Origin: Clostridiales bacterium
GTDB taxonomy: Bacteria > Bacillota > Clostridia > Lachnospirales > Lachnospiraceae
DNA length: 60,435 bases
Direction: 5' to 3'
Assembly: GCA_021204045.1 (NCBI GenBank)
Contig: JAJQAA010000055.1
Coordinates: forward strand, 1-60,435
Of this stretch, positions 14,784 through 23,430 are shown in pieces (position 1 is the stretch's first letter; each line of letters begins with the position of its first letter). The position numbers were made by a program, and so were the translations under genes. Under the pieces are notes generated by a model. It was given only the letters and a program-made list of their open reading frames with translations. It ran no database searches and was not told the DNA's origin.

Positions 14784-16202
14784 CTATATATACAAAACAA
14801 ACCGATCCTGCGTCTTTTTAAACACGAACCCGCCCACAATCAGGGACGCCAGCGCGGAAATGATGCATATTCCATACAGCCTGGGAGATGGCGATACCCC
14901 GTCAATCAACAGGATCCGCACAAATTTTACCATGTAATACATCGGGTTCCAGACCTGGATCCACCTGTACTGAGGCGGTATAATCGTTTCCGGGTAAAAC
15001 AGGGGCGTCGCGTACATCCAGATCAGGCTGAAAATTCCCCATAGATACTGTGTGTCGCGAAAGAACACCATCGCCGAGGACAACATCAATGCCATCCCGA
15101 TGCTAAAACCAATCAGACAGATAAGCGCAAACGGAAGCAGCAGCAGGGCTTTTGTAACCGGAGCACGCGTGAGCAGAGCGACAAGCAGCAGCGGCAATAT
15201 GGAAATCAGGAGATTGATCGAACTGGAGATCACCCTCGTAACCGGGTAAATATATTTCGGTACATATACCTTTGTGATCAGGGAAGCATTGCCTATGATC
15301 GCGGACAATCCCTGGCTGACCGCATCGGTAAAAAAATTAAACAGAATGATTCCGCTCAGCAGATATACCGGGAAATTTTTTATATCCGAACGGAAAATGG
15401 TTGAAAAGACAATGTACTGCACCAGCATCGTCAGCAGCGGGTTTAAAAAGCTCCAGAGATATCCCAGTAAAGAGCGCTTATACTTTTTCTTAAAATCCCT
15501 GGAAACCAGCTGCTGAACCAGGAAACGATACCGTTTCCATAAAGCGGCATATGTTCCGGCCAGCGTAGCTTTGCCCTGCCGTTCGCAAAGTGCGACCCAG
15601 AGACCGTACAACGTCAGGACAACCGCCCCTGCGCCGGCCAAAAGCCAGTAATGCGCGCCGAACCAGGTGACAGAACGACCGCAAAAACTGAAACAGAGCA
15701 TCTGTCCCCCGTCTGCGCCATTGATCAAAAGCCTGGTATCTTCGGACGGCTCATTGCTGCAGTAAATCGTCGGCGCTTCTCCCGGAAGGCAATCGGACGT
15801 AACCCGTATGGTATAGCTTCGTCCTTTCGCGGAAACAAGCGGCGTTTCCAGCGGCCACTCGTAATAGCTGTTATCTTCAAGCAGGGATGCGTCCATCCTC
15901 AGTTCAGCCAACTGTTCCTGTGTCTGGTTTTCCAGCAATGCAACCGTAAGGATTCCCCGGTTGCTTCTGGCGTATGTCGCCACGCATAACGTGAATTTTT
16001 CGATGCTGTCATACCCGGAAACAAACGTTTGCTCAATCACCGTCCCCGCGGTAATTTCACCGACCACCGAATCGGCTGCCGGCATGTCTGCATACATTTC
16101 GCGCGTGCGGATCTGAATGTCGCCAATCGCCCAGAAAGCAAACGCCAATATAAAATAGAACAGCAGCAACCGAAAAACAGCAGATATCCTTGCAACATCC
16201 AT
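14784..16202 (-). CDS. Wzm/RgpC-type ABC-2 permease with N-terminal extracytoplasmic domain
   Basis: This 472-residue permease is nearly 200 residues longer than the usual Wzm/RgpC length of about 260-275. Residues about 12-28 form a first membrane helix. Residues about 32-175 form a polar, Thr/Ser/Glu-rich domain with strand-like stretches (EQTFVSGYDSIEKFTLCVATYARS, LVSAKGRSYTIRVTSD) and three or four cysteines. A second helix follows at about 178-197. The normal ABC-2 region (FKKKYKRSLLGYLWSFLNPLLTMLVQY) begins near 230 and holds about six helices. The extra domain should face outward and may bind the exported glycan or the wall; this is inference. GAGGA lies 6 nt before the ATG. Confidence 0.88.
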   Translation of the reverse strand: MDVARISAVFRLLLFYFILAFAFWAIGDIQIRTREMYADMPAADSVVGEITAGTVIEQTFVSGYDSIEKFTLCVATYARSNRGILTVALLENQTQEQLAELRMDASLLEDNSYYEWPLETPLVSAKGRSYTIRVTSDCLPGEAPTIYCSNEPSEDTRLLINGADGGQMLCFSFCGRSVTWFGAHYWLLAGAGAVVLTLYGLWVALCERQGKATLAGTYAALWKRYRFLVQQLVSRDFKKKYKRSLLGYLWSFLNPLLTMLVQYIVFSTIFRSDIKNFPVYLLSGIILFNFFTDAVSQGLSAIIGNASLITKVYVPKYIYPVTRVISSSINLLISILPLLLVALLTRAPVTKALLLLPFALICLIGFSIGMALMLSSAMVFFRDTQYLWGIFSLIWMYATPLFYPETIIPPQYRWIQVWNPMYYMVKFVRILLIDGVSPSPRLYGICIISALASLIVGGFVFKKTQDRFVLYI

Positions 16203-16214
16203 GAAAGTTCCTCA

Positions 16215-18524
16215 TCAGTTCCGCTTTACCGTCCGATACACGATATAAAGCAGCTTTTTAATTTGTTTCCGGCACGGTATGGGAATCTCGCCCAGCGCCT
16301 GCATGCACTTGTAGGTAAACGACGTCGTGATTGCCGTCAGGCGGTTTTCCATCTCATCCATCCGTTCCCGGAGGCAGGACAGATCATCGCTTCCTGCGCT
16401 TTTCAGCCCGCATGCAACCAGGTAGCCATTCAGCAGGTATTCCCGCGTCTGCTTATCCGAACCGATTTCACAATCCTGGCGCCGTTCCCGATATAATTCC
16501 CGGTACAGTTCCCCGTACTGCGAGGCCATCTCCTCAAGCGTCTTTATCCGCAGCGTCCTTATGTGAGCGCGTTTTTCCTGATATTCGCTACCCTTATCCT
16601 TCAGCTTGTTGATCAGCGCAAGCGTCTCCTCATAAGCGTTCTCCACCGGGACCAGCCAGCCACAATCCATTTCCCGCACCCGCTCCCCCAGCGCGCCGAT
16701 ATCCGTGGCAATGACCGGGACGCCGCACATAACCGCCTCAGACAGCGTATAGCAATATGTCTCCGCCCACACTGGCAAAATACAGACCAGATCGATCTGA
16801 TGGGCTTCCATCAGCCCCGCCAGCTCTTCCCGCTCATAAAGACCGGTTTTCGTGTAATTTTTCCGGTCGGTCATTGAGAGCTCGTTGTAGCCCCAGGTGC
16901 CGAATAAATGCCAGTGCACGTCAGGAGGACCGTTTTTGATCAGGCGGACCGCAATATGCTCTCCTTTTTCCCGGCTGATACCGCCGATAAACGCGACGTG
17001 CAGCTGCGCGGCGTTTCCTGCTGAAATCGGCTCCATTCTCGCAACGCCATGGGGAATTACCATCGTCTTTGGATGGATATCCGGCTCGTATCTTTCCACG
17101 ATCTGTCTTGCGCTGTTCGAAGGAAATATAATCTTCTCCGAAAATCCCAGGGCTTTCTGCTGTTCCCCGCGCCATATGGCGCGATAATCAAGCCCCTGGT
17201 AAATACCTTCTTTCTGATGAAGGCACGCTTTACAGTCCGTATCGTTTCTCCCCGCGCACAGCCGCCCCCTAGCATCCATCATCTTGATCTGCGGACAGAG
17301 CGTGTAATAATCATGCAGCGTGGTAATAATGGGAATCTGCCGTTTTTTTGCTTCATAATAAAGCTCCAGCGTCAGGTTCCTCGTATGATGAATGTGAACC
17401 AGCCCGATGCAAAACCCATCCAGCAGTCTTCCGTACAATTCCGCAAACTTTTTGCTGCGGAATTCCGGATATTGCGGACAGTCGCCAATATAAAATTTAA
17501 AACAAAGCTCCTCAGTTCCGGTATATGCGGTCACGTTCAGGAAATCTACATTGCGGGCAGCAACAAAAACGTTGTAAACTCCGCGCATACAGGACGTCAT
17601 GTCTTTCACATGCAGCTGCGTACCTCCCAGATGATCCGCGGCATCCCTGCGGAAATCCGACTGGACAAGATACAGCAGATTTTTGCGGCCATTTCTCAGT
17701 TTTTCCCAGATACGGATATTATCCTGTATTGCCGCATTGGGGTTATCCCTGCAGTGAGCAGCGACCACATGGTTCTGTCCGGAATAACGTTCGTCCAGGA
17801 TCCGTTCGTGCATATCGATGTATTTCTTCTTTTCTTCGCTGACAAAAGACGCCGTCCCCTTGTGGAAAATATAGGTGTCATCGCACATTACATGACAATA
17901 TCCTGCCTGCCCGGCGCGATAGCAGAAATCATTTTCCTCCCCATAACCGCGTCCAAACGTTTCCTCGTCAAACAGACCGATTTTATCAAACGTCGCCCGT
18001 TTGATATACATACAGAACCCGTTCGCGACAGGGATCCTCGGATACCGACGCAAGCTCACTGTCTCGACCAGCCTGGCATATTCCGCCAGCGTATAGCCGC
18101 CCGGAATGGCATTCTCTTTTAAGAATTCCGGCACGGAACACAGAGTCGCGTTGTTGGAGAGCGGCGTGACCGTCGCGATGGCGGTATCGCTAAAGGCGCA
18201 GGCAATCAGCTTTTCCACCCAGTTTTCTGTCACAATCGTGTCGGAATTCAGCAAAACTACATCGCGGTTCTCAGACAGTCGGATCCCTCGGTTGATACTC
18301 CCTGCGAATCCAAGGTTTTTCTCATTTTCTGCAACAAGAACCGTTTCCCCTTTCAGGGAATCCAGATACGGGGCAATGCGAACATCCGGGCTGGCATCAT
18401 TAACCAGAATCATGCGGTGACGTGCAAGATCCGTGCATGCGAAAACGCTCTCGACGCATTTTTGCAGCTCATCGAATGCATTGTAGACCGGTATGATAAT
18501 ATCAATCCCGTCCGCTTTTGCCAT
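16215..18524 (-). CDS. Bifunctional GT2-GT4 glycosyltransferase
   Basis: This 769-residue protein joins two glycosyltransferases. Residues 1-270 are a GT2 domain (IDIIIPVYNAFDELQKCVESV at the start, NSDTIVTENWVEKLI near 95 and GEENDFCYRAGQAGY near 195). Residues about 290-640 are a GT4-like domain, with HVAFIGGISREKGEHIAVRL (about 510) and the nucleotide-sugar site ETYCYTLSEAVMCGVPVIATD (about 590). The C-terminal 80 residues end in a short coiled coil (LSCLRERMDEMENRLTAI). Such fusions can add two successive sugars of a repeat unit. GGAGG lies 10 nt before the ATG. Confidence 0.9.
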   Translation of the reverse strand: MAKADGIDIIIPVYNAFDELQKCVESVFACTDLARHRMILVNDASPDVRIAPYLDSLKGETVLVAENEKNLGFAGSINRGIRLSENRDVVLLNSDTIVTENWVEKLIACAFSDTAIATVTPLSNNATLCSVPEFLKENAIPGGYTLAEYARLVETVSLRRYPRIPVANGFCMYIKRATFDKIGLFDEETFGRGYGEENDFCYRAGQAGYCHVMCDDTYIFHKGTASFVSEEKKKYIDMHERILDERYSGQNHVVAAHCRDNPNAAIQDNIRIWEKLRNGRKNLLYLVQSDFRRDAADHLGGTQLHVKDMTSCMRGVYNVFVAARNVDFLNVTAYTGTEELCFKFYIGDCPQYPEFRSKKFAELYGRLLDGFCIGLVHIHHTRNLTLELYYEAKKRQIPIITTLHDYYTLCPQIKMMDARGRLCAGRNDTDCKACLHQKEGIYQGLDYRAIWRGEQQKALGFSEKIIFPSNSARQIVERYEPDIHPKTMVIPHGVARMEPISAGNAAQLHVAFIGGISREKGEHIAVRLIKNGPPDVHWHLFGTWGYNELSMTDRKNYTKTGLYEREELAGLMEAHQIDLVCILPVWAETYCYTLSEAVMCGVPVIATDIGALGERVREMDCGWLVPVENAYEETLALINKLKDKGSEYQEKRAHIRTLRIKTLEEMASQYGELYRELYRERRQDCEIGSDKQTREYLLNGYLVACGLKSAGSDDLSCLRERMDEMENRLTAITTSFTYKCMQALGEIPIPCRKQIKKLLYIVYRTVKRN

Positions 18525-18540
18525 AAGTGCGTTGCCTCCG

Positions 18541-19506
18541 TCATAGTTTCCCGATCAGGACAATCCCCCGAAAGATCAGATCGTCGCTTCGTTTTTGCCG
18601 GAAATAACCGGCATCCGCAGCCACTGCAATCCGTCCGGCCAGGCTGCGCTCCGCCTTTAAAAGTTTCCGGAGCTTTCTCTGATTTTCTGCGTTTTCCGGC
18701 TGATCCAGACGGTTCTTATAAATTTCCCCAAATGCTCTGGCCTGACAAAAAATTTCTCCTCTCGGCTGCATCAGCTCATTCAGGCGATAATTCAGCAATT
18801 GCCTGTGTCCGGTTTTTGTCCCGAAGACGTTTCCGCCATGCTGACGATAACGGATATAGGCATTCTCATCATAATAAACATTCCCGAAACACGCCGCCGT
18901 CAGGTACAGCCACCAGTCGTGCATAATAACAGAATCCATCTGAGCCTGCCAACCGGTACCGGCGAAGCAGCTGCGAAAGCCGTCGCAAACGAGATCAACC
19001 AGATTTCGGTTCGCTACCGCGGTGCAGCCGGTACAGACATTCTGCACCAGGGCGTTGCCAAACGAAGTTTCCCGTACCATCGGGCGCAATGTTCTCCGAA
19101 GCGGTTTTAACTCCGCATCAACCGGAAGCCAATCGCTGCAGTAAAGCAACGGTTCCCCCGGCCTGCACCGGCGTTCCAGCCTGGACAAGGAAGCCGCCGC
19201 CTGTTCCAGTTTTTCCGGCATCCATTCGTCGTCCTGATCTGCCAACGCGATATAATCCGCTTCCCTGTCTGAGCGCCGCATTAGATCGAAAAAACTCTTC
19301 CGCGCCCCGATATTGGATCCGTAATAACAACGGATCCAGGGATATTTTTTCTGGTATTCCTCCAGAATCCTCCGCGTCTGATCGGCAGAGCCGTCGTCGC
19401 GGATCAGAAGCGATTTTCCTCTGACCGTTTGGGCAACAATGCTCTCCAGCTGCGTACGAAGATAACGCGTCCCGTTATGGGTAGACATCAAAATTTGCAG
19501 CTTCAT
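18541..19506 (-). CDS. GT2 family (rhamnosyl-type) glycosyltransferase
   Basis: This 321-residue GT2 enzyme starts MKLQILMSTHNGTRYLRTQL, the form typical of RgpB/RfbF-like rhamnosyltransferases. The donor site DDGSADQTRRIL is at about 37 and the metal site ADQDDEWMPEKL at about 91 (D-x-D type ADQDD). HDWWLYLTAACFG (about 195) is the conserved acceptor block. It should act on the cytoplasmic face to extend an undecaprenyl-linked chain. Its ATG overlaps the upstream GT4 stop by 4 nt. Confidence 0.92.
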   Translation of the reverse strand: MKLQILMSTHNGTRYLRTQLESIVAQTVRGKSLLIRDDGSADQTRRILEEYQKKYPWIRCYYGSNIGARKSFFDLMRRSDREADYIALADQDDEWMPEKLEQAAASLSRLERRCRPGEPLLYCSDWLPVDAELKPLRRTLRPMVRETSFGNALVQNVCTGCTAVANRNLVDLVCDGFRSCFAGTGWQAQMDSVIMHDWWLYLTAACFGNVYYDENAYIRYRQHGGNVFGTKTGHRQLLNYRLNELMQPRGEIFCQARAFGEIYKNRLDQPENAENQRKLRKLLKAERSLAGRIAVAADAGYFRQKRSDDLIFRGIVLIGKL

Positions 19507-20600
19507 TTTAAATAAACCACTTCCAGTTTTTTTGCCTGCTGATTTATATCAAACAATTGCGACTCCATCCCCGCCCAGCGTCCCTTGCGAATTCCTTCAA
19601 GAACCTTTTGCGCCCATTCTTCGGGCGATCGTTTCAACGATATCCGGCAGACATGCCCGCAGTCCCATTCGCTGGAAAAGGTGTCCGATACCACGCAGGG
19701 AAGCCCGTTGCAGCATGCCTCGACAAACGAAACCGGATAACCTTCAAAAAGCGAAGGAAGCAAAAATATATCCATCGCATCAAGAAGATCCGCAACATCC
19801 GAACGCAGGCCAAGAAAGCGGATATGCTCCCATATCCCCAACCGTCGCGCTTTCTGTTCCGTCTGTTCCCGCAGTCTTCCATCCCCAATACACAACAGCT
19901 TCGCGTTGGGTTCATAGTTCAGAAATACATGAAAAATATTCATCAGAAATTGATGATTTTTTTGTCTGGTGAATCGCCCGATATGTCCCAGGACGATATC
20001 CCCGTCCGAAAATCCAAGCTTGTTTCGGCTGGTTCTTCGTCTCTCTGAATGAAACCGGAAATGTGGGATATCCACAGCATTGTACAGCAACTGTACGTTT
20101 CCCCTGTCTGCTGCCCCATCCCCAAACAGGAAGCGCCCGGCTTCTTTGGAACAGGCCAGCCTTTCGCAATTCATAAAGCGGATTGTGCTGCAAAAGACAT
20201 GATTCCTTATGGAGTACGGCAGCCTGTCTGAGTACCGCGTCGCATGGCTGTGGATAATAAACCCCGGTATTTTATAATAGATAACAAGAAGTTTCAGAAA
20301 AAAACTCAAATATACTTCATGATTGTGGAGCCATTGGTATTCCCCATTGTGCTCGCGAAAAAAAGAAGCCAGCTGCCGGATCGAGGCAATGGAACTTCTC
20401 GGTTTTGAAACATAAGAAACTACCCCCCCTAACGCCCTTATTTCCCGTTCGTAGGATTCTTCCTCGTTCCTGCACCGGAGAAAGCAAAGAAAACCGAACT
20501 GGATCCTGGAACGATCGATATGACGATAGTAATTCATAATAACGCTCATCACCCCGCTCGAAATGGACGGAGTAGATACAAAATGGAGAACCTTAATCAT
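19503..20600 (-). CDS. GT4 family glycosyltransferase
   Basis: This 365-residue enzyme begins MIKVLHFVSTPSISSGVMSV, with the glycine-containing acceptor loop of GT4 enzymes, and has the donor motif FEGYPVSFVEACCNGLPCVVSD (about 285-306) with the E-x7-E spacing. GHIGRFTRQKNHQFL (about 192) is the linker strand common to the family. The start at 20600 overlaps the previous stop by one base (TGATG) and has GAGG 8 nt upstream; an upstream in-frame extension is just the overlap with the DUF1700 gene. It is likely an early transferase of the polysaccharide. Confidence 0.91.
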   Translation of the reverse strand: MIKVLHFVSTPSISSGVMSVIMNYYRHIDRSRIQFGFLCFLRCRNEEESYEREIRALGGVVSYVSKPRSSIASIRQLASFFREHNGEYQWLHNHEVYLSFFLKLLVIYYKIPGFIIHSHATRYSDRLPYSIRNHVFCSTIRFMNCERLACSKEAGRFLFGDGAADRGNVQLLYNAVDIPHFRFHSERRRTSRNKLGFSDGDIVLGHIGRFTRQKNHQFLMNIFHVFLNYEPNAKLLCIGDGRLREQTEQKARRLGIWEHIRFLGLRSDVADLLDAMDIFLLPSLFEGYPVSFVEACCNGLPCVVSDTFSSEWDCGHVCRISLKRSPEEWAQKVLEGIRKGRWAGMESQLFDINQQAKKLEVVYLK

Positions 20601-21079
20601 CAGAACATCCTCACGATCCACATGACCATCAGCACCGCTATGATCACCGGGAGCAGCGGTATCACCAGCGTAAGAATCCCGCTGACCACGGCAAGCATCA
20701 GCGCCACCACCAGCACAATAACGACAATCGCGATCAGCTTCCAGTACCATTTGTTTAAATCATAATAATGAACGCTGCCTCGCGTCCGGGCGCTGTCCTC
20801 CTCAGTGGCTTCCCTGTACCGATCCGCCATATCGCCAAATGGATTCGCGCGGTATTCGTCAAAATTTCCCTCTCCGGCCCCCGGCGTCGTATCTTCGATC
20901 GTACGGGCAATCAGCCGCGGATCACCAAGCTCCGCAAGCACATCTGCTTCCGGACGTCCCTTCGCGGCCTCGCCGCGGATATATTCGTCATAATAGCGCA
21001 GGTTTTCGCGCACCACGGAGGGCGGCACCCGCCCGGACAGAGCAGACTGCAGTCCTTCTAAAAATTCCTCTCTGTTCAC
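20600..21079 (-). CDS. DUF1700 / HAAS-domain membrane protein
   Basis: This 159-residue protein has the HAAS signature: an N-terminal helical domain (NREEFLEGLQSALSGRVPPSVV, then YYDEYI and LAELGDPRLIARTI, residues 1-65), a polar linker, and two hydrophobic helices near the C-terminus (about 107-155). HAAS proteins are usually encoded next to PadR repressors and are thought to sense envelope stress. Here there is no PadR gene, and it overlaps a glycosyltransferase by one base. The start is GTG at 21079, with AAAGGAG 8 nt upstream; the ATG further up has no site. Confidence 0.85.
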   Translation of the reverse strand: MNREEFLEGLQSALSGRVPPSVVRENLRYYDEYIRGEAAKGRPEADVLAELGDPRLIARTIEDTTPGAGEGNFDEYRANPFGDMADRYREATEEDSARTRGSVHYYDLNKWYWKLIAIVVIVLVVALMLAVVSGILTLVIPLLPVIIAVLMVMWIVRMF

Positions 21080-21135
21080 CTGCTTATCTCCTTTCCCGCA
21101 AAACGGTATATCCGACACCTTATGGCATCCTGATT

Positions 21136-23073
21136 TTAATCTGCAGTTTCCTTGATCTCGCCACGCCGGAACGCATCCACCAGCTCGCGCAGATCGGTAA
21201 TCTGTTCCTGTAATTCCCTTCCCTTGTCCGTGTCCGCAACCATCACGCGGTTTTTCATTTTCTCCACAATCGCCACCCGTGGCGTACTCTCCCGGTTGGG
21301 ATCAAACGGTTTGTGCTCCGCCAGCGCCAGATGCCGTGAATTATAGATCAGCGTATATCCGGCGATCCCCGTGTGTTTCTGGTAAGCTTTGGATAAACCG
21401 CCGTCGATGACAAACAGCCTGCCGCCTCCCTTGACCGGCGTCTCCCCATCCTTAATTTTGACCGGCACATGCCCGTTTATAATATGAGAATCCTCCGGCT
21501 TCAGGCCAAATTCCCGAAGGATCCGGCAGCAGACCTCTTCCTTCTGACAAAGTTGATAATAAGGGTTCAGATGCTCCTTGCGAACGGATTGGTCCTCAAT
21601 AAAATAATGTTCAAATGTCCGCATCTTGTCTTTGCCAAACACCGGTGATTTCGCGCCGCACCAGAGGTACCACATAAAATCCAGCGCCCTGTCCTTCCCC
21701 GGCGTGCCGTCCGGCTGCAAATATGCCATGCGAATCTCCTCGCTGATGCGGTCCATCAGCGCGCGGCCGCCAAGCTTCTCACCGTCAAAATCGATTTCCA
21801 CAAAACTTCCATCTGCCCGCATCGGAATACAGCCGTGATACAGCAGATTGCCATTGTAGCATTTGTATAAAGCTCCATGGGTATACAGGAAACGAATATG
21901 CCGCTGCAAAAGCTCGCTGTGGCGGAAAGAAAGCCGCAGCGTATACAGAAGTTCTTCCTCATCCTTTGAAAGCTTCAACGGATCATTCGGATCAATGGTC
22001 GGAAAACTCATATCCAGCATCGGATATTCCTTCCCATCGACCGTGACGACGCCGCGCCCGTAATCCACCGCCTCCAGAAGTACGCGATCGTCCATCTCAT
22101 ACTCCGGATGCCTGCGGATAATCTGGCCCTCCACCTTGAGCTGCATGATCGCGATCGCTTTGTGCATCTTGGCCGCCAGCCCCGGATCCACCGCATCATA
22201 AATATTTTCATCAAGAATCTTCGGTGAAAACAATGTACACGGATCCTCCCGGTATACCCGGGCCGCGAACATGGACAGCGGCCGCAGATTGATGCCATAA
22301 CCGTCCTCAAGCACGTCGAAACTGTTGTAGCTGATCGCGATGCGCAGTACATTGCAGATACAGGCCACGTTTCCGGCCGCCGCGCCCATCCAGGAAATGT
22401 CATGGTTGCCCCACTGAACGTCCACATCGTGGAACTGCATCAATTCATCCATAATGATATCCGCCCGCGGGCCGCGGTCAAAAATATCGCCGATAATGTG
22501 CAGATTATCAATCGTCAGATCCCTTATCAACTCACTGATCGCCACGATAAACTTGTCCGTAATCCCGGTATCAATAATCGAGCGAATGATCTCATCATAA
22601 TAAACACGCTTATCTTCGTCGTTATAATTGACATGGAGTAATTCATCGATAATATAGGCAAATTCCGCCGGCATTTTCTTGCGAACCTTGGAACGGGTGT
22701 ACTTTGAACCAATCTCCTTACAGATCTGCACCAGGCGGTAGATCGTGATCCGCTGCCAGTTTTCCGTATACTTGCCGTCATGAATCAAACGCGCCAGACT
22801 GCGATCCGGATAATAAATCAGGTTTGCAAGCTCGACCTGCTCCTCCTCCGGAATGACATAGCCGAACGTCTCTCGGATCTTCTCCCGGATAATACCGGAA
22901 GCGCTGCGCAGCAAATGAATAAACGCTTCATACTCGCCGTGCAGATCGCTGAAAAAGTATTCCGTCCCCTTAGGAAGTCCGCAGATCGCCGTCAAATTAA
23001 TAATCTCACTGGACGCTGCCTTTATGCTGGGGTATTGCCTCGCCAGCAGCTTTAAATACGCCAGGTCTCTCAT
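21136..23073 (-). CDS. fbp: Class III fructose-1,6-bisphosphatase
   Basis: This 645-residue enzyme hydrolyses fructose 1,6-bisphosphate to fructose 6-phosphate for gluconeogenesis and sugar-nucleotide supply. It matches the Firmicute class III family (PF06874), with metallophosphatase motifs FFSDLHGEYEAF (about 38), GDIFDRGPRAD (about 197), QWGNHDISWMGA (about 220), INGHVPVK (about 545) and the KAYQKHTGIAGYTL stretch near 575. The ATG at 23073 has GGAGG 5 nt upstream; the frame also opens at a TTG 12 nt earlier. It is preceded by a heavily structured leader and followed 56 nt later by the DUF1700-polysaccharide genes. Confidence 0.96.
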   Translation of the reverse strand: MRDLAYLKLLARQYPSIKAASSEIINLTAICGLPKGTEYFFSDLHGEYEAFIHLLRSASGIIREKIRETFGYVIPEEEQVELANLIYYPDRSLARLIHDGKYTENWQRITIYRLVQICKEIGSKYTRSKVRKKMPAEFAYIIDELLHVNYNDEDKRVYYDEIIRSIIDTGITDKFIVAISELIRDLTIDNLHIIGDIFDRGPRADIIMDELMQFHDVDVQWGNHDISWMGAAAGNVACICNVLRIAISYNSFDVLEDGYGINLRPLSMFAARVYREDPCTLFSPKILDENIYDAVDPGLAAKMHKAIAIMQLKVEGQIIRRHPEYEMDDRVLLEAVDYGRGVVTVDGKEYPMLDMSFPTIDPNDPLKLSKDEEELLYTLRLSFRHSELLQRHIRFLYTHGALYKCYNGNLLYHGCIPMRADGSFVEIDFDGEKLGGRALMDRISEEIRMAYLQPDGTPGKDRALDFMWYLWCGAKSPVFGKDKMRTFEHYFIEDQSVRKEHLNPYYQLCQKEEVCCRILREFGLKPEDSHIINGHVPVKIKDGETPVKGGGRLFVIDGGLSKAYQKHTGIAGYTLIYNSRHLALAEHKPFDPNRESTPRVAIVEKMKNRVMVADTDKGRELQEQITDLRELVDAFRRGEIKETAD

Positions 23074-23101
23074 ATGCTCCTCCAATACACTTCACCCAAG
23101 C

Positions 23102-23217
23102 GGGCAGAGCCTCGAAAAGCCTTCGGCTTTTCTCGGTCGCTTCGCTCGCCATATAGATATCCCTGTGCCCGCTCGTGCAAGCACGGCGGTCACCCGGATA
23201 TCCATCTGGCTCTGCCC
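23102..23217 (-). ncRNA. Structured 5' leader of fbp, candidate cis-regulatory RNA
   Basis: GGGCAGAGCC (23217-23208, minus strand is its partner) and GGCTCTGCCC (23111-23102) form a perfect 10-bp closing stem over 116 nt. Inside it are GATATCC/GGATATC (7 bp, around 23195 and 23160), a CGTGC/GCACG hairpin, and an AAAAGCC-GAA-GGCTTTT hairpin (near 23115-23131). The element begins about 3 nt after the predicted transcript start and ends about 24 nt before the fbp ribosome site. I do not recognise it as a known riboswitch. An alternative is a small palindromic repeat that landed in the leader. Confidence 0.6.
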
Positions 23218-23226
23218 TTTGCGTAC

Positions 23227-23254
23227 ATTTTACCACATTTTCGGTTTTTGTACA
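23227..23254 (-). promoter_or_regulatory. Probable fbp promoter
   Basis: On the minus strand TGTACA (23254-23249), 16 nt and TAAAAT (23232-23227) give a moderate promoter. Its start near 23220 lies directly ahead of the structured leader. Confidence 0.55.
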
Positions 23255-23430
23255 GCGGCGCATGAGATTGAATTCCGGTTTTTACTGCATTTTTTAACGG
23301 TTTTGTGGATTTAGATTGTTGACTTTGAGATACAGAACGGCTACAATATCGTGCATATCGATTGTTTCCGGTATAATGAAATGTGGGAAATTTGATGTGG
23401 GAAAAACAGCGAAAAGGAGCGGTTTACAAG

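Noticed and set aside
23383-23430. Upstream start for the zinc-ribbon gene
   Set aside because: The zinc ribbon begins at MPYCPKC, and AAAGGAG lies between the two starts.
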